Part shown: positions 1 through 7,804 of the stretch, piece by piece
Position numbering within the stretch: the stretch's first letter is position 1
Layout of the letters: the number at the start of each line of letters is the position of its first letter
Source: Deinococcus detaillensis
Lineage (GTDB): Bacteria; Deinococcota; Deinococci; Deinococcales; Deinococcaceae
DNA length: 64,000 nt
Assembly (NCBI RefSeq): GCF_007280555.1
Contig: NZ_VKDB01000001.1
Coordinates: 186,001-250,000 of the forward strand
Reading direction: 5' to 3'
The notes under the pieces: model-generated
What the model was told of the DNA's origin: nothing
The model's database searches: none
The model's input: the letters and a program-made list of their open reading frames with translations, nothing else
Position numbers and translations under genes: made by a program

Positions 1-192
1 GGTGGCGATCTCACGCCCTGCCGCCGTTGCAAGGCTCAGCGGCGTGACAAACTCAAGCGCGGCGCGGGTGGCGATCACGTCCACCTCAAAACCCGCTTCC
101 CGCAGCCGCCTCAGCACACTCGGCGCTTTGACGGCGGCCATGCTGCCCCCCACGATGATGAGGGCGCGGGGTGAAGAATCAGATGTACTCAC
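1..192 (-). CDS. coaBC: CoaBC flavoprotein, N-terminal part (cut by window edge)
   Basis: Only the first 64 codons lie in the window. After a short polar start they read as the N-terminal Rossmann-like flavoprotein domain of phosphopantothenoylcysteine decarboxylase/synthetase: a hydrophobic strand, the [20 protein letters not shown] segment, then [15 protein letters not shown]. The full enzyme makes 4'-phosphopantetheine from phosphopantothenate and cysteine for coenzyme A. The start is GTG at 192, chosen because TAAGCT sits 6 nt upstream (199-204), the leaderless arrangement common here. It lies downstream of rpoZ on the same strand, a frequent bacterial pairing, but a terminator lies between. 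Another HFCD-family flavoprotein is possible because the C-terminal synthetase domain is not visible. Confidence 0.75.
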   Translation of the reverse strand, partial: MSTSDSSPRALIIVGGSMAAVKAPSVLRRLREAGFEVDVIATRAALEFVTPLSLATAAGREIAT

Positions 193-220
193 CGCCCCAG
201 CTTAGCGGAAGGAACAAAAG

Positions 221-268
221 AAAGCGGCGGGAAGGAGAGCTTCTCTCCGCTTCTTTCCCGCCGCCTTT
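221..268 (-). terminator. Intrinsic terminator of rpoZ
   Basis: Arms GCGGCGGGAA (224-233) and TTCCCGCCGC (255-264) form a 10-bp stem. On the minus strand it is followed by a T-rich run (TTTCTTTT). It lies between rpoZ and coaBC, so coaBC probably relies on its own promoter. Confidence 0.7.
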
Positions 269-308
269 CACAGCTTAATTGCTCAATCTATCGACTCAGC
301 CGAGGTAA

Positions 309-608
309 TCAGTCGCGTTCGCGCTCGCGCTCGGCGTTGAGCTGGGCCTGCAACTGGGCTTGGCGCTGGCGCTGGTAATCTTGCTGGAAGCGGCTTTCGT
401 CGATCAGTTGCTCGCCCACCGTCAGCTTGCCGGTGGCCAGTTCGCGCATGGCCTGCGTCACGAGGTTGTGGGTTCTGGCCTTCACGTCCGGCGGCAACAC
501 GCTGGGCGCACCGGCTTTGAGCTGAATGGCGCGTTTGGCCGTCACCACCGATAAGCGGTACTTGCTGTCGGTCAGGCTAAGGAGCTTGTCAATATCTTGT
601 TCGGCCAT
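309..608 (-). CDS. rpoZ: RNA polymerase omega subunit
   Basis: A 99-residue protein beginning MAEQDIDKLLSLTDSKYRLS. The omega signature follows: YRLSVVTAKRAIQL near residues 17-30, then a helix with AMRELATGKL. Omega helps fold and assemble the beta-prime subunit of RNA polymerase. The C-terminus is a charged glutamine/arginine/glutamate tail ending in repeated ER, probably disordered. An in-frame GTG lies 5 codons further upstream, but GAGG is correctly placed before the ATG at 608, so I use that start. A strong terminator follows the gene. Confidence 0.93.
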   Translation of the reverse strand: MAEQDIDKLLSLTDSKYRLSVVTAKRAIQLKAGAPSVLPPDVKARTHNLVTQAMRELATGKLTVGEQLIDESRFQQDYQRQRQAQLQAQLNAERERERD

Positions 609-744
609 AAAAAACCTCGTCACTCGCGCAGGAGTTTAACTAGAAGGAATCGCTGCAAAAAAAGTCAGGCGCGGCCCGCGAGGAGCAAATGCGGGCAGCG
701 GTTCAGCCGCTCACTCTAGCGCATTTGGAGCGCCCCAATGAGGC

Positions 745-774
745 TTGCCTTACCCCCAGAGGCTGGGCTAGCAT
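745..774 (+). promoter_or_regulatory. Candidate promoter for the corA leader transcript
   Basis: TTGCCT (745-750), an 18-nt spacer and TAGCAT (769-774) resemble a sigma-70-type promoter. Transcription from here would give the first corA gene an untranslated leader of over 200 nt, including the short SD-led reading frame at 940. The rest of 609-939 shows no convincing gene on either strand. The call rests only on hexamer match and spacing. Confidence 0.35.
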
Positions 775-939
775 GACGGGCGGCCAAAAGCGCAGCGTCC
801 GGCCCAGAACTTCAGCACCCAAGAGGCAGGTGAGCGGCATGGTGAACGACAACGAACAACCCCCCAGTATGGCTTCCGTTGTGGCCACTAGGCCGCGCCA
901 CCGTGTTTTACTGCTGCCGTTTTCAGTTCGGAGGTTGCC

Positions 940-1005
940 ATGTGCTACTTTGCTGCACTCTTTAAATTTTATTCTGATGTGATCTGCGGCGCTTTGCCAT
1001 GCTGA
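940..1005 (+). CDS. Putative 21-residue leader peptide overlapping the corA start
   Basis: An ATG at 940 is preceded by a good Shine-Dalgarno sequence (CGGAGG, 5-nt spacing). It opens a 21-codon frame rich in aromatic and cysteine residues (MCYFAALFKFYS at the start, GALPC at the end). Its TGA at 1003-1005 lies just past the corA ATG (999-1001) in another frame. corA itself has neither a Shine-Dalgarno sequence nor a close TANNNT box, so its translation may depend on this frame by coupling or reinitiation. Salmonella mgtA and corA also have regulatory leader ORFs, but I see no sequence similarity to them. No experiment supports expression. Confidence 0.5.
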   Translation: MCYFAALFKFYSDVICGALPC

Positions 1006-1931
1006 CCTATTACCGCAGTGTGGGCGGCAAGCTCACCATTTTGGACACCTACACCGACGGCTGCTGGATAGACGCGCAGGCTCCCAGCGCCGAAGAACTT
1101 GCCCGCGTGGCGCGTGAGACGGGCCTAGACCTTGATTACCTGAGCTACCCGCTCGATCCCGACGAACGCGCCCGCTTCGAGCGCGAAGACAATCAACTGC
1201 TGATCATCATGCAGACCAGTTACCGCCTCGGCGAAGACTCTGACATTCCTTACGACACCGTGCCGCTGGGCATCTTGCACAACGATCACTGCGTGGTGAC
1301 CGTCTGTTCAATGGCCAATCCGGTGGTCAAGGACGTGATCAATGGAATGGTCAGGCAAGTCAGCACGGGCAAGCGTAACCGCCTCACTTTGCAGCTTTTC
1401 TTGCGGAGTGCCCAGCGCTTTTTGATCGATGTGCGGCATATCAACAAACAAGTTGACCGCACCGAAGACAAATTGGAAAACTCTACCCGCAACCAAGAAC
1501 TCTTGGAACTTCTCAAGCTGGAAAAGAGCTTGGTGTATTTCATGACGGGTCTGCGGGCCAACGAAGCCATGATGGAGCGGGTCAAGCGTGACCGTATTTT
1601 TGAACTCTACGAAGAAGACCGCGACCTCCTCGACGACGTGCTGATTGAAAACTTGCAGGCCATCGAAATGGTCGGCATTGCCAGTAACATCCTGACCAGC
1701 ATGGCGGGCGCGTTTGCCAGCATCATCAGCAACAATGTCAATCAGGTGGTGAAGTTCTTGACCATCAGCACCATTTTGATCGCCATTCCGACGCTCATCA
1801 CGGGCATTTTCGGCATGAATGTACCGCTGCCTTACCAGGACAAAGCTTGGATGACGCTGGCAATTTTCATCTTTATGGGCCTGACATTGACTCTGGTGGT
1901 GTGGTTGATGAAGCGCTGGGACGTGTTTTAG
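999..1931 (+). CDS. corA: CorA-family divalent cation transporter (first copy)
   Basis: A 310-residue CorA/MIT-family channel for Mg2+ or a related divalent ion (Co2+, Ni2+). The long N-terminal cytosolic domain with charged helices (roughly 130-230) precedes two C-terminal membrane segments, about 250-270 and 284-304. The selectivity signature GMN sits at 272-274 between them. The protein ends in a basic tail (MKRWDVF), as expected for an inner-membrane CorA. The ATG at 999 lies inside a short leader frame. A second, more distant CorA homologue is at 2632-3636 on the other strand. Mg2+ transport is the default family assignment; Zn2+ efflux (ZntB-like) cannot be excluded. Confidence 0.88.
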   Translation: MLTYYRSVGGKLTILDTYTDGCWIDAQAPSAEELARVARETGLDLDYLSYPLDPDERARFEREDNQLLIIMQTSYRLGEDSDIPYDTVPLGILHNDHCVVTVCSMANPVVKDVINGMVRQVSTGKRNRLTLQLFLRSAQRFLIDVRHINKQVDRTEDKLENSTRNQELLELLKLEKSLVYFMTGLRANEAMMERVKRDRIFELYEEDRDLLDDVLIENLQAIEMVGIASNILTSMAGAFASIISNNVNQVVKFLTISTILIAIPTLITGIFGMNVPLPYQDKAWMTLAIFIFMGLTLTLVVWLMKRWDVF

Positions 1932-1985
1932 CGCGGATGGTGAGTGTCAGAAGTCTGCCAGAGCGGGCGGCCTAAACTCGGCGCT

Positions 1986-2123
1986 ATGGGCGTATGGGGT
2001 TTGCTGGGCGGGATTGCGAGTTTTGCCATCGGGGTGGTGCAAATGCTGGCGGGCGATTGGCGCGGAGCACTCTGGACGGTGCTGGGCGTGGCCCTGATGT
2101 ACGTTCGGGGACGCTGGCGCTAA
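1986..2123 (+). CDS. Small hydrophobic protein, 45 residues
   Basis: An ATG at 1986 opens a 45-codon frame. It has two hydrophobic stretches (GVWGLLGGIASFAIGVVQML and ALWTVLGVALMYV) around a short polar turn (AGDWRG) and a basic end (RGRWR). This pattern fits a small hairpin membrane protein. TAAACT (1973-1978) lies 7 nt before the ATG, the leaderless promoter signal seen at many solid genes here. Its stop overlaps the -10 box of the next gene. I do not recognise a family. Confidence 0.55.
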   Translation: MGVWGLLGGIASFAIGVVQMLAGDWRGALWTVLGVALMYVRGRWR

Positions 2124-2133
2124 ACTTCTTATC

Positions 2134-2604
2134 GTGAAATCTTTCTTGCGCTCGTCTCCCCTGCTGCTCACGGTTTCGCTGCTGTGCGCCTGTGCGCCCG
2201 TCGCCACCAAAACTGCGGGCAACTCAGTCAACACTGCCGACAATCCGCTGAGGCCCGGCGACGTGTACGTGCTGACGGGCACCGATCAAAATGGCAAAGC
2301 CTTTGACGGCAAACTCAAGATTACCCAGGCCAAAACCCAGTACAGCCCGGCGCGGCAGCAGTATTTCGTGGACGCTGACAAAGGCTACCTCGTCACCAAC
2401 AGCGGCGGCATCATTGCCGAAGCTTGGTTGAAAGTCGGCGCAAGCTATGTGATCTGCGTGCCGGATGAAAACGAAACCCGTTTGCCCTACCGGGGCTCGT
2501 CTTTGCGGGGAACCAACAGCGAAATCACGGCGATCATCAACAAGTACAGCGGCACCGACAGCAGTTATTACGGCGGCAGCAGGTGCCTGATCAGCAAAGG
2601 CTAA
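2134..2604 (+). CDS. Putative lipoprotein of unknown function
   Basis: A 156-residue protein with a typical export signal: basic MKSFLRSS, a hydrophobic core, then a lipobox-like LLCAC near residues 16-20, suggesting lipid attachment and envelope anchoring. The mature part is polar and probably beta-rich (RPGDVYVLTGTDQNGKAF and similar), with two cysteines (CVPDE and SRCLI) that could form a disulphide. The start is GTG at 2134, supported by TAAACT at 2121-2126, 7 nt upstream. That box overlaps the stop codon of the small gene at 1986. No family recognised. Confidence 0.7.
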   Translation: MKSFLRSSPLLLTVSLLCACAPVATKTAGNSVNTADNPLRPGDVYVLTGTDQNGKAFDGKLKITQAKTQYSPARQQYFVDADKGYLVTNSGGIIAEAWLKVGASYVICVPDENETRLPYRGSSLRGTNSEITAIINKYSGTDSSYYGGSRCLISKG

Positions 2605-2631
2605 GCGGCCCTCCTTCACTCGGCTCCCATC

Positions 2632-3636
2632 TCACCACCAGCCCCGGCGCTTGAAATACAGCGCCATCATCAGGCCCACCAGCACGAAGCTGCCCCAAGC
2701 CACGCCGTAGCCGTAGGGCCACTGCAATTCCGGCATAAGCTTAAAATTCATGCCCCACACGCCGGCCAGAAACGTCAGCGGCAAAAAAATGGTGCTGACC
2801 ACCGTCAGGGTGCGGATCACTTCGTTCATGCGCTGCCCCTGAAAACCCAGCGACATGTCGAGTAGGCTGGTCAGCGCCTCGCGCTCGCCCTCTAAACGCA
2901 GTACGGCGCGGTCGAGGTTGCTGAGCGCGTCGCGGTAGAGAATGGCGTCGCCGCCCTCGGCGTGGCCGTGACGCACCAGCAGCAGCAGCGCTTCGCGGGC
3001 GTCGCTGCACAAGCGCCTCACCTTTGCAAGGTCGTGCTTGTATTCAAATACGGTGGCGATCAGGTCTCGCCGCTCGTTTTTGAAGACCTGCTCCTGCATT
3101 CCTTCAATGCGGGTTTCCAGTGCATTGGCATAAAGGCCGAAGGTATCGGTGCCGTGATCCAGCAGCTCGTAAGCCACCTCGGCGGGCGTGTTGACCGTCT
3201 CGCGGCCCGCCATTTTCCAGACGCCGCCCAAGTACAGCGTGCCGCGCCGCGAAATGCTGAGGATGCTGCCGACCTCGTGCAGGGCGCTGGCTTGAAACAA
3301 AAACAAGCTGATCCGCTCGGTAAATTCGTCGCACTCCTCAGGCTTGGAGAGGGTGCGGTAGGTGATGAAATCGTGGGCCGGATACGACTCGAAGCGGCTC
3401 CAATGTCCTTCTTCCTGCGCGTCTTCCATCGCCAGCGGGTGCAGGGGAAACGCGGCGCGAATGGACTGCCATTCTTCGGGCGTTGGAGCCTGCACATCCA
3501 CCCAGACGTTTTGCGGTACGGGTTTTTGTGAATCGGAGGTCTTTTGCTCGGCTGAGCTGGCGGGCGCGGCGGGCAGCAGGGCCAACACCTGCGTCCAGTC
3601 CAACTCCTCACCGCTGAGTGTTTTGACGCGTATCAC
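2632..3636 (-). CDS. corA: CorA-family divalent cation transporter (second copy)
   Basis: A 334-residue CorA/MIT protein, clearly diverged from the copy at 999-1931. The cytosolic domain includes PLAMEDAQEEGHWSRFESYP, typical of CorA near the first quarter. The GMN signature is at 295-297 (AGVWGMNF), followed by a second membrane helix and a basic end (KRRGWW). An alanine/proline/serine-rich stretch at 21-40 looks like a linker. The start is GTG at 3636, with TAAACT 6 nt upstream (3643-3648). It converges on the lipoprotein gene and diverges from crcB. The transported ion is not decided by sequence. Confidence 0.87.
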   Translation of the reverse strand: MIRVKTLSGEELDWTQVLALLPAAPASSAEQKTSDSQKPVPQNVWVDVQAPTPEEWQSIRAAFPLHPLAMEDAQEEGHWSRFESYPAHDFITYRTLSKPEECDEFTERISLFLFQASALHEVGSILSISRRGTLYLGGVWKMAGRETVNTPAEVAYELLDHGTDTFGLYANALETRIEGMQEQVFKNERRDLIATVFEYKHDLAKVRRLCSDAREALLLLVRHGHAEGGDAILYRDALSNLDRAVLRLEGEREALTSLLDMSLGFQGQRMNEVIRTLTVVSTIFLPLTFLAGVWGMNFKLMPELQWPYGYGVAWGSFVLVGLMMALYFKRRGWW

Positions 3637-3691
3637 GCCGCAAGTTTAGTGCCTAAAGCCAAAGCCTGTGTCTGGCGTTATCCTGCTGGGC

Positions 3692-4078
3692 ATGACTGCC
3701 CAAGCCGCCCTTCTCGTCGCGCTCGGTGGAGCAGCGGGGGCCGTGACCCGCTACGCCCTGAGCCTGTGGATCGTGAGCCTGTTGAGCCGCTCAGCTTGGG
3801 CTGCTTTTCCCTTCGCCACGCTGCTGATCAACGTTTCCGGCTCGTTCGTGCTGGCTTTTTTGCTGACTGCAATCGGGCGCGGTGTCTTGCCGCCCGAACT
3901 GAGATTGCCACTGGGTGTGGGCTTTCTAGGCGCTTACACGACTTTTTCGACCTTCAGCGTGGAACTCGATGGTCTATTGCTGCGCGGCGAGTGGGGCAGA
4001 GTCGCGCTTTACTTGCTGGGCAACGTGGGCCTGGGAATGGGAGCGGCGCTGGCGGGGCGGCTGCTGGCTTTACGCTAA
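3692..4078 (+). CDS. crcB: Fluoride ion channel CrcB/Fluc
   Basis: A 128-residue, four-helix membrane protein of the Fluc family, which exports toxic fluoride as a dual-topology dimer. Visible hallmarks are GGAAGAVTRYALS near the N-terminus, the INVSGSFVLAFL helix with the conserved Asn and Gly, and GAYTTFSTFSVE, the phenylalanine-containing segment lining the pore. An in-frame GTG at 3668 exists, but the ATG at 3692 is preceded by TATCCT at 3679-3684 with a 7-nt gap and gives the usual family length. The gene stands alone. I see no fluoride riboswitch; the start appears leaderless. Confidence 0.9.
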   Translation: MTAQAALLVALGGAAGAVTRYALSLWIVSLLSRSAWAAFPFATLLINVSGSFVLAFLLTAIGRGVLPPELRLPLGVGFLGAYTTFSTFSVELDGLLLRGEWGRVALYLLGNVGLGMGAALAGRLLALR

Positions 4079-4115
4079 CGGCTTTACGTTAATGCCAGTG
4101 CGCTAGCCTGCGCTT

Positions 4116-5300
4116 ATGCCTTCCGCCGCTCCCCAAACCACCCTCAATTTGCGCGACCTGCTTTTTTATGTGGAGCAAGTCCTTTCACGCGGCATTCCCG
4201 GCGCGGTGTGGGTGCGGGCCGAAATCGCTTCTCTCACCGACCGCCGCCACCTTTACCTCGATCTGGTGCAAGTCGGCGAAGACGGGCGCGAAGTCGCCAA
4301 GTGCCGGGCAACGCTGTGGGCACGCGAACGCTTTGCCTTAGAAGCCAAGTTCCGCCGCGCCACCGGAGGCGTGCTGATGGCCGGAATGAGCGTGCTGCTG
4401 TTCGTCACTGCCGAATTTCATCCGCAGTACGGCTTTTCACTGCACATCCTCGACGCCTCGCCGGAATTCACCTTGGGCGACGCTGCGCTGCGCTTGGACG
4501 AACTTCGCAAGACACTTTCCCGCGAAAAGTTGCTCGACAAAAACCGCTCGCTACCCATCCCGCAGGACTTTACCCGCCTGCTGGTGCTGAGTTCGGTCAA
4601 GGCGGCGGGTCTCGGAGACTTCCGGGGTGAACTTGACCGCTTACAGGGGGCGGGCGTGTTGGACGTGCAGTATTTTGAAGCCACCTTTCAGGGCGTGGCT
4701 GCCGAAGCCAGTTTGCTCGGCGCTCTAACAGCGGCTCTCGACGCCCACGCGGAGGAGGCCGCCGACGCGCTGGTCATCATTCGTGGTGGCGGAGCCAGCT
4801 TAGATTTGGCGTGGCTCAACAGCGAAGCGCTGGCCCGCGCCGTGGCGGCGTTTCCCATTCCGGTCATCACCGGCATCGGCCACGCCCGCGACGACACCAT
4901 TTTGGACGAACTCGCTAACGTGCGAACAGATACGCCCAGCAAGGCGGCGGCTTATATCGTTGGCACCGTCGTCGAGCGGGTTGAGGAAACGCTGGCAGCC
5001 TATCAGACCATTCGTTTGTACAGCAGCGAGGTGCTGGGTCAAGCCGAAAGCGGCACCTCGCGGCTTAGCGAGCGTATCCACCGCGCCGCCCGCACCACGC
5101 TGGACGCCGCTTCTGCCAGCCTGGACGCCACCATGCGCCAGGTTCTCGGCCTGACACCGGAGCGCACTCTGGCACGCGGCTACGCTCTGGTCAGAAACGT
5201 GGCGGGCGAGGTGGTGACGCGGGCCGGGCAAGTCAGCGCGGGCCAGGCGCTTGAGTTGAGCTTCGTGGACGGCGCGGTGGATGTGGTGGCAGGTGGCTAG
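4116..5300 (+). CDS. xseA: Exodeoxyribonuclease VII large subunit
   Basis: A 394-residue XseA, shorter than the roughly 450 of Escherichia coli. The N-terminal OB-fold (about 10-105: [20 protein letters not shown]) binds DNA. The catalytic region contains the family motifs [17 protein letters not shown] (about 215-231) and [19 protein letters not shown] (about 249-267), then TPSKAA. The C-terminal coiled-coil part is reduced, and the end keeps [16 protein letters not shown]. ExoVII degrades single-stranded DNA in both directions. The partner xseB is not in this window. The start is supported by TAGCCT (4104-4109), 6 nt before the ATG. Confidence 0.93.
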   Translation: MPSAAPQTTLNLRDLLFYVEQVLSRGIPGAVWVRAEIASLTDRRHLYLDLVQVGEDGREVAKCRATLWARERFALEAKFRRATGGVLMAGMSVLLFVTAEFHPQYGFSLHILDASPEFTLGDAALRLDELRKTLSREKLLDKNRSLPIPQDFTRLLVLSSVKAAGLGDFRGELDRLQGAGVLDVQYFEATFQGVAAEASLLGALTAALDAHAEEAADALVIIRGGGASLDLAWLNSEALARAVAAFPIPVITGIGHARDDTILDELANVRTDTPSKAAAYIVGTVVERVEETLAAYQTIRLYSSEVLGQAESGTSRLSERIHRAARTTLDAASASLDATMRQVLGLTPERTLARGYALVRNVAGEVVTRAGQVSAGQALELSFVDGAVDVVAGG

Positions 5301-5430
5301 GATAGTTTAGACAGCCGAACGAACACGTCTAGACCGTTGCTGTCTTGCTGGTGACGGTGGTGTAGCGCTGGCCTCAGAAGGCGTCATAAGGTGGGGCTTC
5401 AACGCCGCAGCCCACATATCCCCCAAAGCC

Positions 5431-5467
5431 AAAAAAGCACGCCCCTCCGCAGTGGAAGGGCGTGCTT
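5431..5467 (-). terminator. Intrinsic terminator of the rpsF-ssb-rpsR-rplI operon
   Basis: Perfect arms AAGCACGCCC (5435-5444) and GGGCGTGCTT (5458-5467) are followed on the minus strand by a run of T (complement of 5431-5436). It lies 25 bp beyond the rplI stop codon. Confidence 0.8.
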
Positions 5468-5491
5468 CTGAATGGAAGTGAGGCTTAAAGC

Positions 5492-5932
5492 TTACTTCTT
5501 GGCGTGGATGATCAGCTTGAACGGCACGCTCACTTCGGAGTGGGCACGGTAAGCAATCTCGTACTCGCCAATTTCTTTGACGGCTTTGGGCATATCCAGC
5601 TTGCGGCGGTCGACTTCAAAGCCCTTCGCGGCGAGTGCGGCGGCCACGTCGGCGTGGGTCACTGCGCCGTAGATTTTGCCTTCGCCGGCTTTGACGCTGA
5701 GTTCGACACTGAGGTCTTTCATGCGCTCAGCCATGTTCTCGGCGGCTTTCTTCTCTTGGGCCAGCACTTTGTTACGCGACTTGATCCGCGCTTCTAAGCT
5801 CTGCATGTTGTTTTTGTTGGCGGGCAGGGCCATGCCCTGAGGGATCAGGAAGTTGCGGGCGTAACCAGCTTTGACGTCCACCACTTCACCGACCTGCCCC
5901 AGTCGGCCCGGTTCGAGCAAGATAATCTGCAT
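5492..5932 (-). CDS. rplI: 50S ribosomal protein bL9
   Basis: A 146-residue bL9, the usual length, starting MQIILLEPGRLGQVGEVVDV. The N-terminal RNA-binding domain has the conserved GYARNFLIPQGMALPAN segment (about 24-40). A long central helix (about 41-75) links to the C-terminal domain with GKIYGAVTHADVA. L9 binds 23S rRNA and helps keep reading frame. It is the last gene of the operon, 8 nt after rpsR, and is followed by a terminator. Confidence 0.97.
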   Translation of the reverse strand: MQIILLEPGRLGQVGEVVDVKAGYARNFLIPQGMALPANKNNMQSLEARIKSRNKVLAQEKKAAENMAERMKDLSVELSVKAGEGKIYGAVTHADVAAALAAKGFEVDRRKLDMPKAVKEIGEYEIAYRAHSEVSVPFKLIIHAKK

Positions 5933-5940
5933 AAGTATCC

Positions 5941-6213
5941 TTACTTCCGAACCAGTTTCTCGGTGTAGGGCAAGAGCGCGAGCTGACGCGCCAACTTGAC
6001 AGTCTGGGCGATGCGGCGCTGATGCTTGGCCGAGAGGCCGGTGCGGCGGCGGGGCAAGATTTTGCCGGTGTCAGAGACAAAGCGGCGCAGCATCTTGACA
6101 TCTTTGTAGTCGGTGATTTCGAGTTCGCCGATGGCAAACGGATCAACCTTGGGCTTACGGGGGCGCTTGGGCCCCTTGGCACGCGGTTTGCGGTCACGGT
6201 CAGTTTGGGTCAT
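5941..6213 (-). CDS. rpsR: 30S ribosomal protein bS18
   Basis: A 90-residue bS18. A basic N-terminal tail ([18 protein letters not shown]) precedes the conserved core [20 protein letters not shown] and [21 protein letters not shown]18 binds 16S rRNA on the platform together with S6. It sits between ssb and rplI, the standard order. The 75-nt gap behind ssb holds repeated TGTTCAG motifs but no clear terminator. Confidence 0.97.
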   Translation of the reverse strand: MTQTDRDRKPRAKGPKRPRKPKVDPFAIGELEITDYKDVKMLRRFVSDTGKILPRRRTGLSAKHQRRIAQTVKLARQLALLPYTEKLVRK

Positions 6214-6288
6214 GGTGTCCTTAAGGGTGGTGCATCCTGCCCGACCTCAACTGTTCAGTAAAATTGACTGTTCAGCAAAAGCTGAGGT

Positions 6289-7182
6289 TTAAAACGGCAA
6301 GTCTTCTTCCGGCGGAAAATCATCGAGGCCCTGATCAATATCTAAGCCTGCCGAACGGTTCCCCTGCGGCGATGTTGCTTGTGTTGCCGCCCGCGCTGGT
6401 GGTGCGCTGCGCGTCGGTGCGCTGCCCGTGGCCTGCATACGGGGCGCACTGGAGGTGGCTGCGGGTGTGCCGACACCCACGCCTCGGGCTAAGGCTTCAA
6501 CTTTCGTTGCCTCTACTTTGGTGGTGTTGCGCTTGTTGCCGTCTTTATCTTGCCAACTGTCGTTGACCAGCCGTCCCTGAATCAGCACCGGGTCGCCTTT
6601 GCTGAGGCTTTGGCAAGCTTCTGCCAACTCCCGCCACAAGGTAATGTCGATCCAGTGGGTCTTCTCTTGCTGGTTGCCGTTCCGGTCTTTCCAGGTTTCG
6701 TTCACCGCCATGCTCAGGCCGAGAACCGCGTCCCCGGTAGGGGTGTAGCGCAGTTCGGGGTCACGGGCGAGGTTGCCGACCACCATTACGGTGTTCCAGC
6801 CGCCGCCCATTCGCACGCCGCCGCCAGCGTCCTGAACCAGCTCTGGCTGAGTGCCGAGCGATTCCATCCGCAGCGCTTTGACGCGCACCTGCGAGCGTTT
6901 ACCGCCTTCTGGAGCTTCCCACTGGCTGTAATCCAAGGTGCCTTCCACCAAAACCGGGTCTCCGGCTTTGAGGTTGCGCTCAGATTGCCACTCGGCGGGC
7001 TTACCCAAAATGCTAACGCGGTGATACCAGGGCAACTTGCGCTCTTTGCCGTCATTGCCCATCAGGTGATCTTCGCCAGCAATCGTGGCTTCAAATACCG
7101 GCACCCCGCTGGGGGTGTAGCGCAATTCGGGGTCGCGGGCAAGGCTGCCGACCAGATAAACGTGATTCATTCCACGGGCCAT
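6289..7182 (-). CDS. ssb: Single-stranded DNA-binding protein with two OB folds
   Basis: A 297-residue SSB of the Deinococcus-Thermus type. It carries two OB folds in one chain (about 1-110, starting GMNHVYLVGSLARDPELRYT, and about 127-240, starting WNTVMVVGNLARDPELRYT), so it works as a dimer instead of a tetramer. A proline/alanine/serine-rich linker follows. The acidic tip DFPPEEDLPF recruits repair and replication partners. It protects ssDNA in replication and in the double-strand break repair for which the genus is known. GGAGAA lies 5 nt before the ATG. It follows rpsF in the operon after a 144-nt gap. Confidence 0.97.
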   Translation of the reverse strand: MARGMNHVYLVGSLARDPELRYTPSGVPVFEATIAGEDHLMGNDGKERKLPWYHRVSILGKPAEWQSERNLKAGDPVLVEGTLDYSQWEAPEGGKRSQVRVKALRMESLGTQPELVQDAGGGVRMGGGWNTVMVVGNLARDPELRYTPTGDAVLGLSMAVNETWKDRNGNQQEKTHWIDITLWRELAEACQSLSKGDPVLIQGRLVNDSWQDKDGNKRNTTKVEATKVEALARGVGVGTPAATSSAPRMQATGSAPTRSAPPARAATQATSPQGNRSAGLDIDQGLDDFPPEEDLPF

Positions 7183-7326
7183 GTGAGTTCTCCTGTACGT
7201 ACTAATCGTAGCTAATGGGCTTGAGGCTGGTTGCGGGCGTGGCCTGGGTGTACGAATACACGAAGGTAAAGCAAGGCTAACAAAATTGAGGCGTTACGTC
7301 AAGAGCGTAACAAAGGAAAAAGCAGG

Positions 7327-7638
7327 TCAAGCTTTCTTGGTCTTCCACTCTGGGCGGTCTTTGACCACCAAGACGCGGCGCACGTTGTCGCGCAGACGCA
7401 AGCTGGCAGCGATGTCCTTTTCAGGATCGCCGGCGGCCTTGATGGTGTACATCAAGTAGTAGCCTTCGCGGTCTTTCTGAATCGGGTACGCCATCCGGCG
7501 GTTACCCGCGTCGTCGAGGTTCATCACTTCGGCTCCGGCGTTTTGCACGGCGTTGCTGATGTAGTCTTTCTCGATTTGAAGCTGATCACCGCTCAAATTG
7601 GGGTTGAGGATCAAGTTGAGATCGTATTGATTTTGCAT
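7327..7638 (-). CDS. rpsF: 30S ribosomal protein bS6
   Basis: A 103-residue bS6: YDLNLILNPNLS at the N-terminus, LDDAGNRRMAYPIQKDREGYYLMYTIKA in the middle and the basic end VKDRPEWKTKKA. The frame runs far upstream, but the ATG at 7638 with GGAGGTGA 5 nt before it is the true start and gives the normal length. S6 pairs with S18 on the 30S platform. It is the first gene of the rpsF-ssb-rpsR-rplI operon. Confidence 0.96.
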   Translation of the reverse strand: MQNQYDLNLILNPNLSGDQLQIEKDYISNAVQNAGAEVMNLDDAGNRRMAYPIQKDREGYYLMYTIKAAGDPEKDIAASLRLRDNVRRVLVVKDRPEWKTKKA

Positions 7639-7702
7639 AGTTTCACCTCCTGTTTTGCGTGATTCGGCGCGTAACAGCAAAGTAGCAAGCACGCAATTTA
7701 AC

Positions 7703-7731
7703 AGTGTAGCAGGTGTCGCCCGGCAGCGCAA
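7703..7731 (-). promoter_or_regulatory. Promoter of the rpsF operon
   Basis: Reading the minus strand, TTGCGC (7731-7726), a 17-nt spacer and TACACT (7708-7703) form a good sigma-70-type promoter. Transcription would begin near 7696, giving a leader of about 58 nt that ends in the GGAGGTGA ribosome site. This gene is thus not leaderless, unlike many others here. Confidence 0.65.
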
Positions 7732-7804
7732 AGGCTTATGCCCCCCACGCCCCTTGTGCGGTTTATCTGACAGGGCGGGCGTATCAAGCTGATACACTTC
7801 TCAT

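Noticed and set aside
689..982. A 97-codon frame upstream of corA.
   Set aside because: Composition looks random and it has no start signal; the short frame at 940 in another phase has a good ribosome site.
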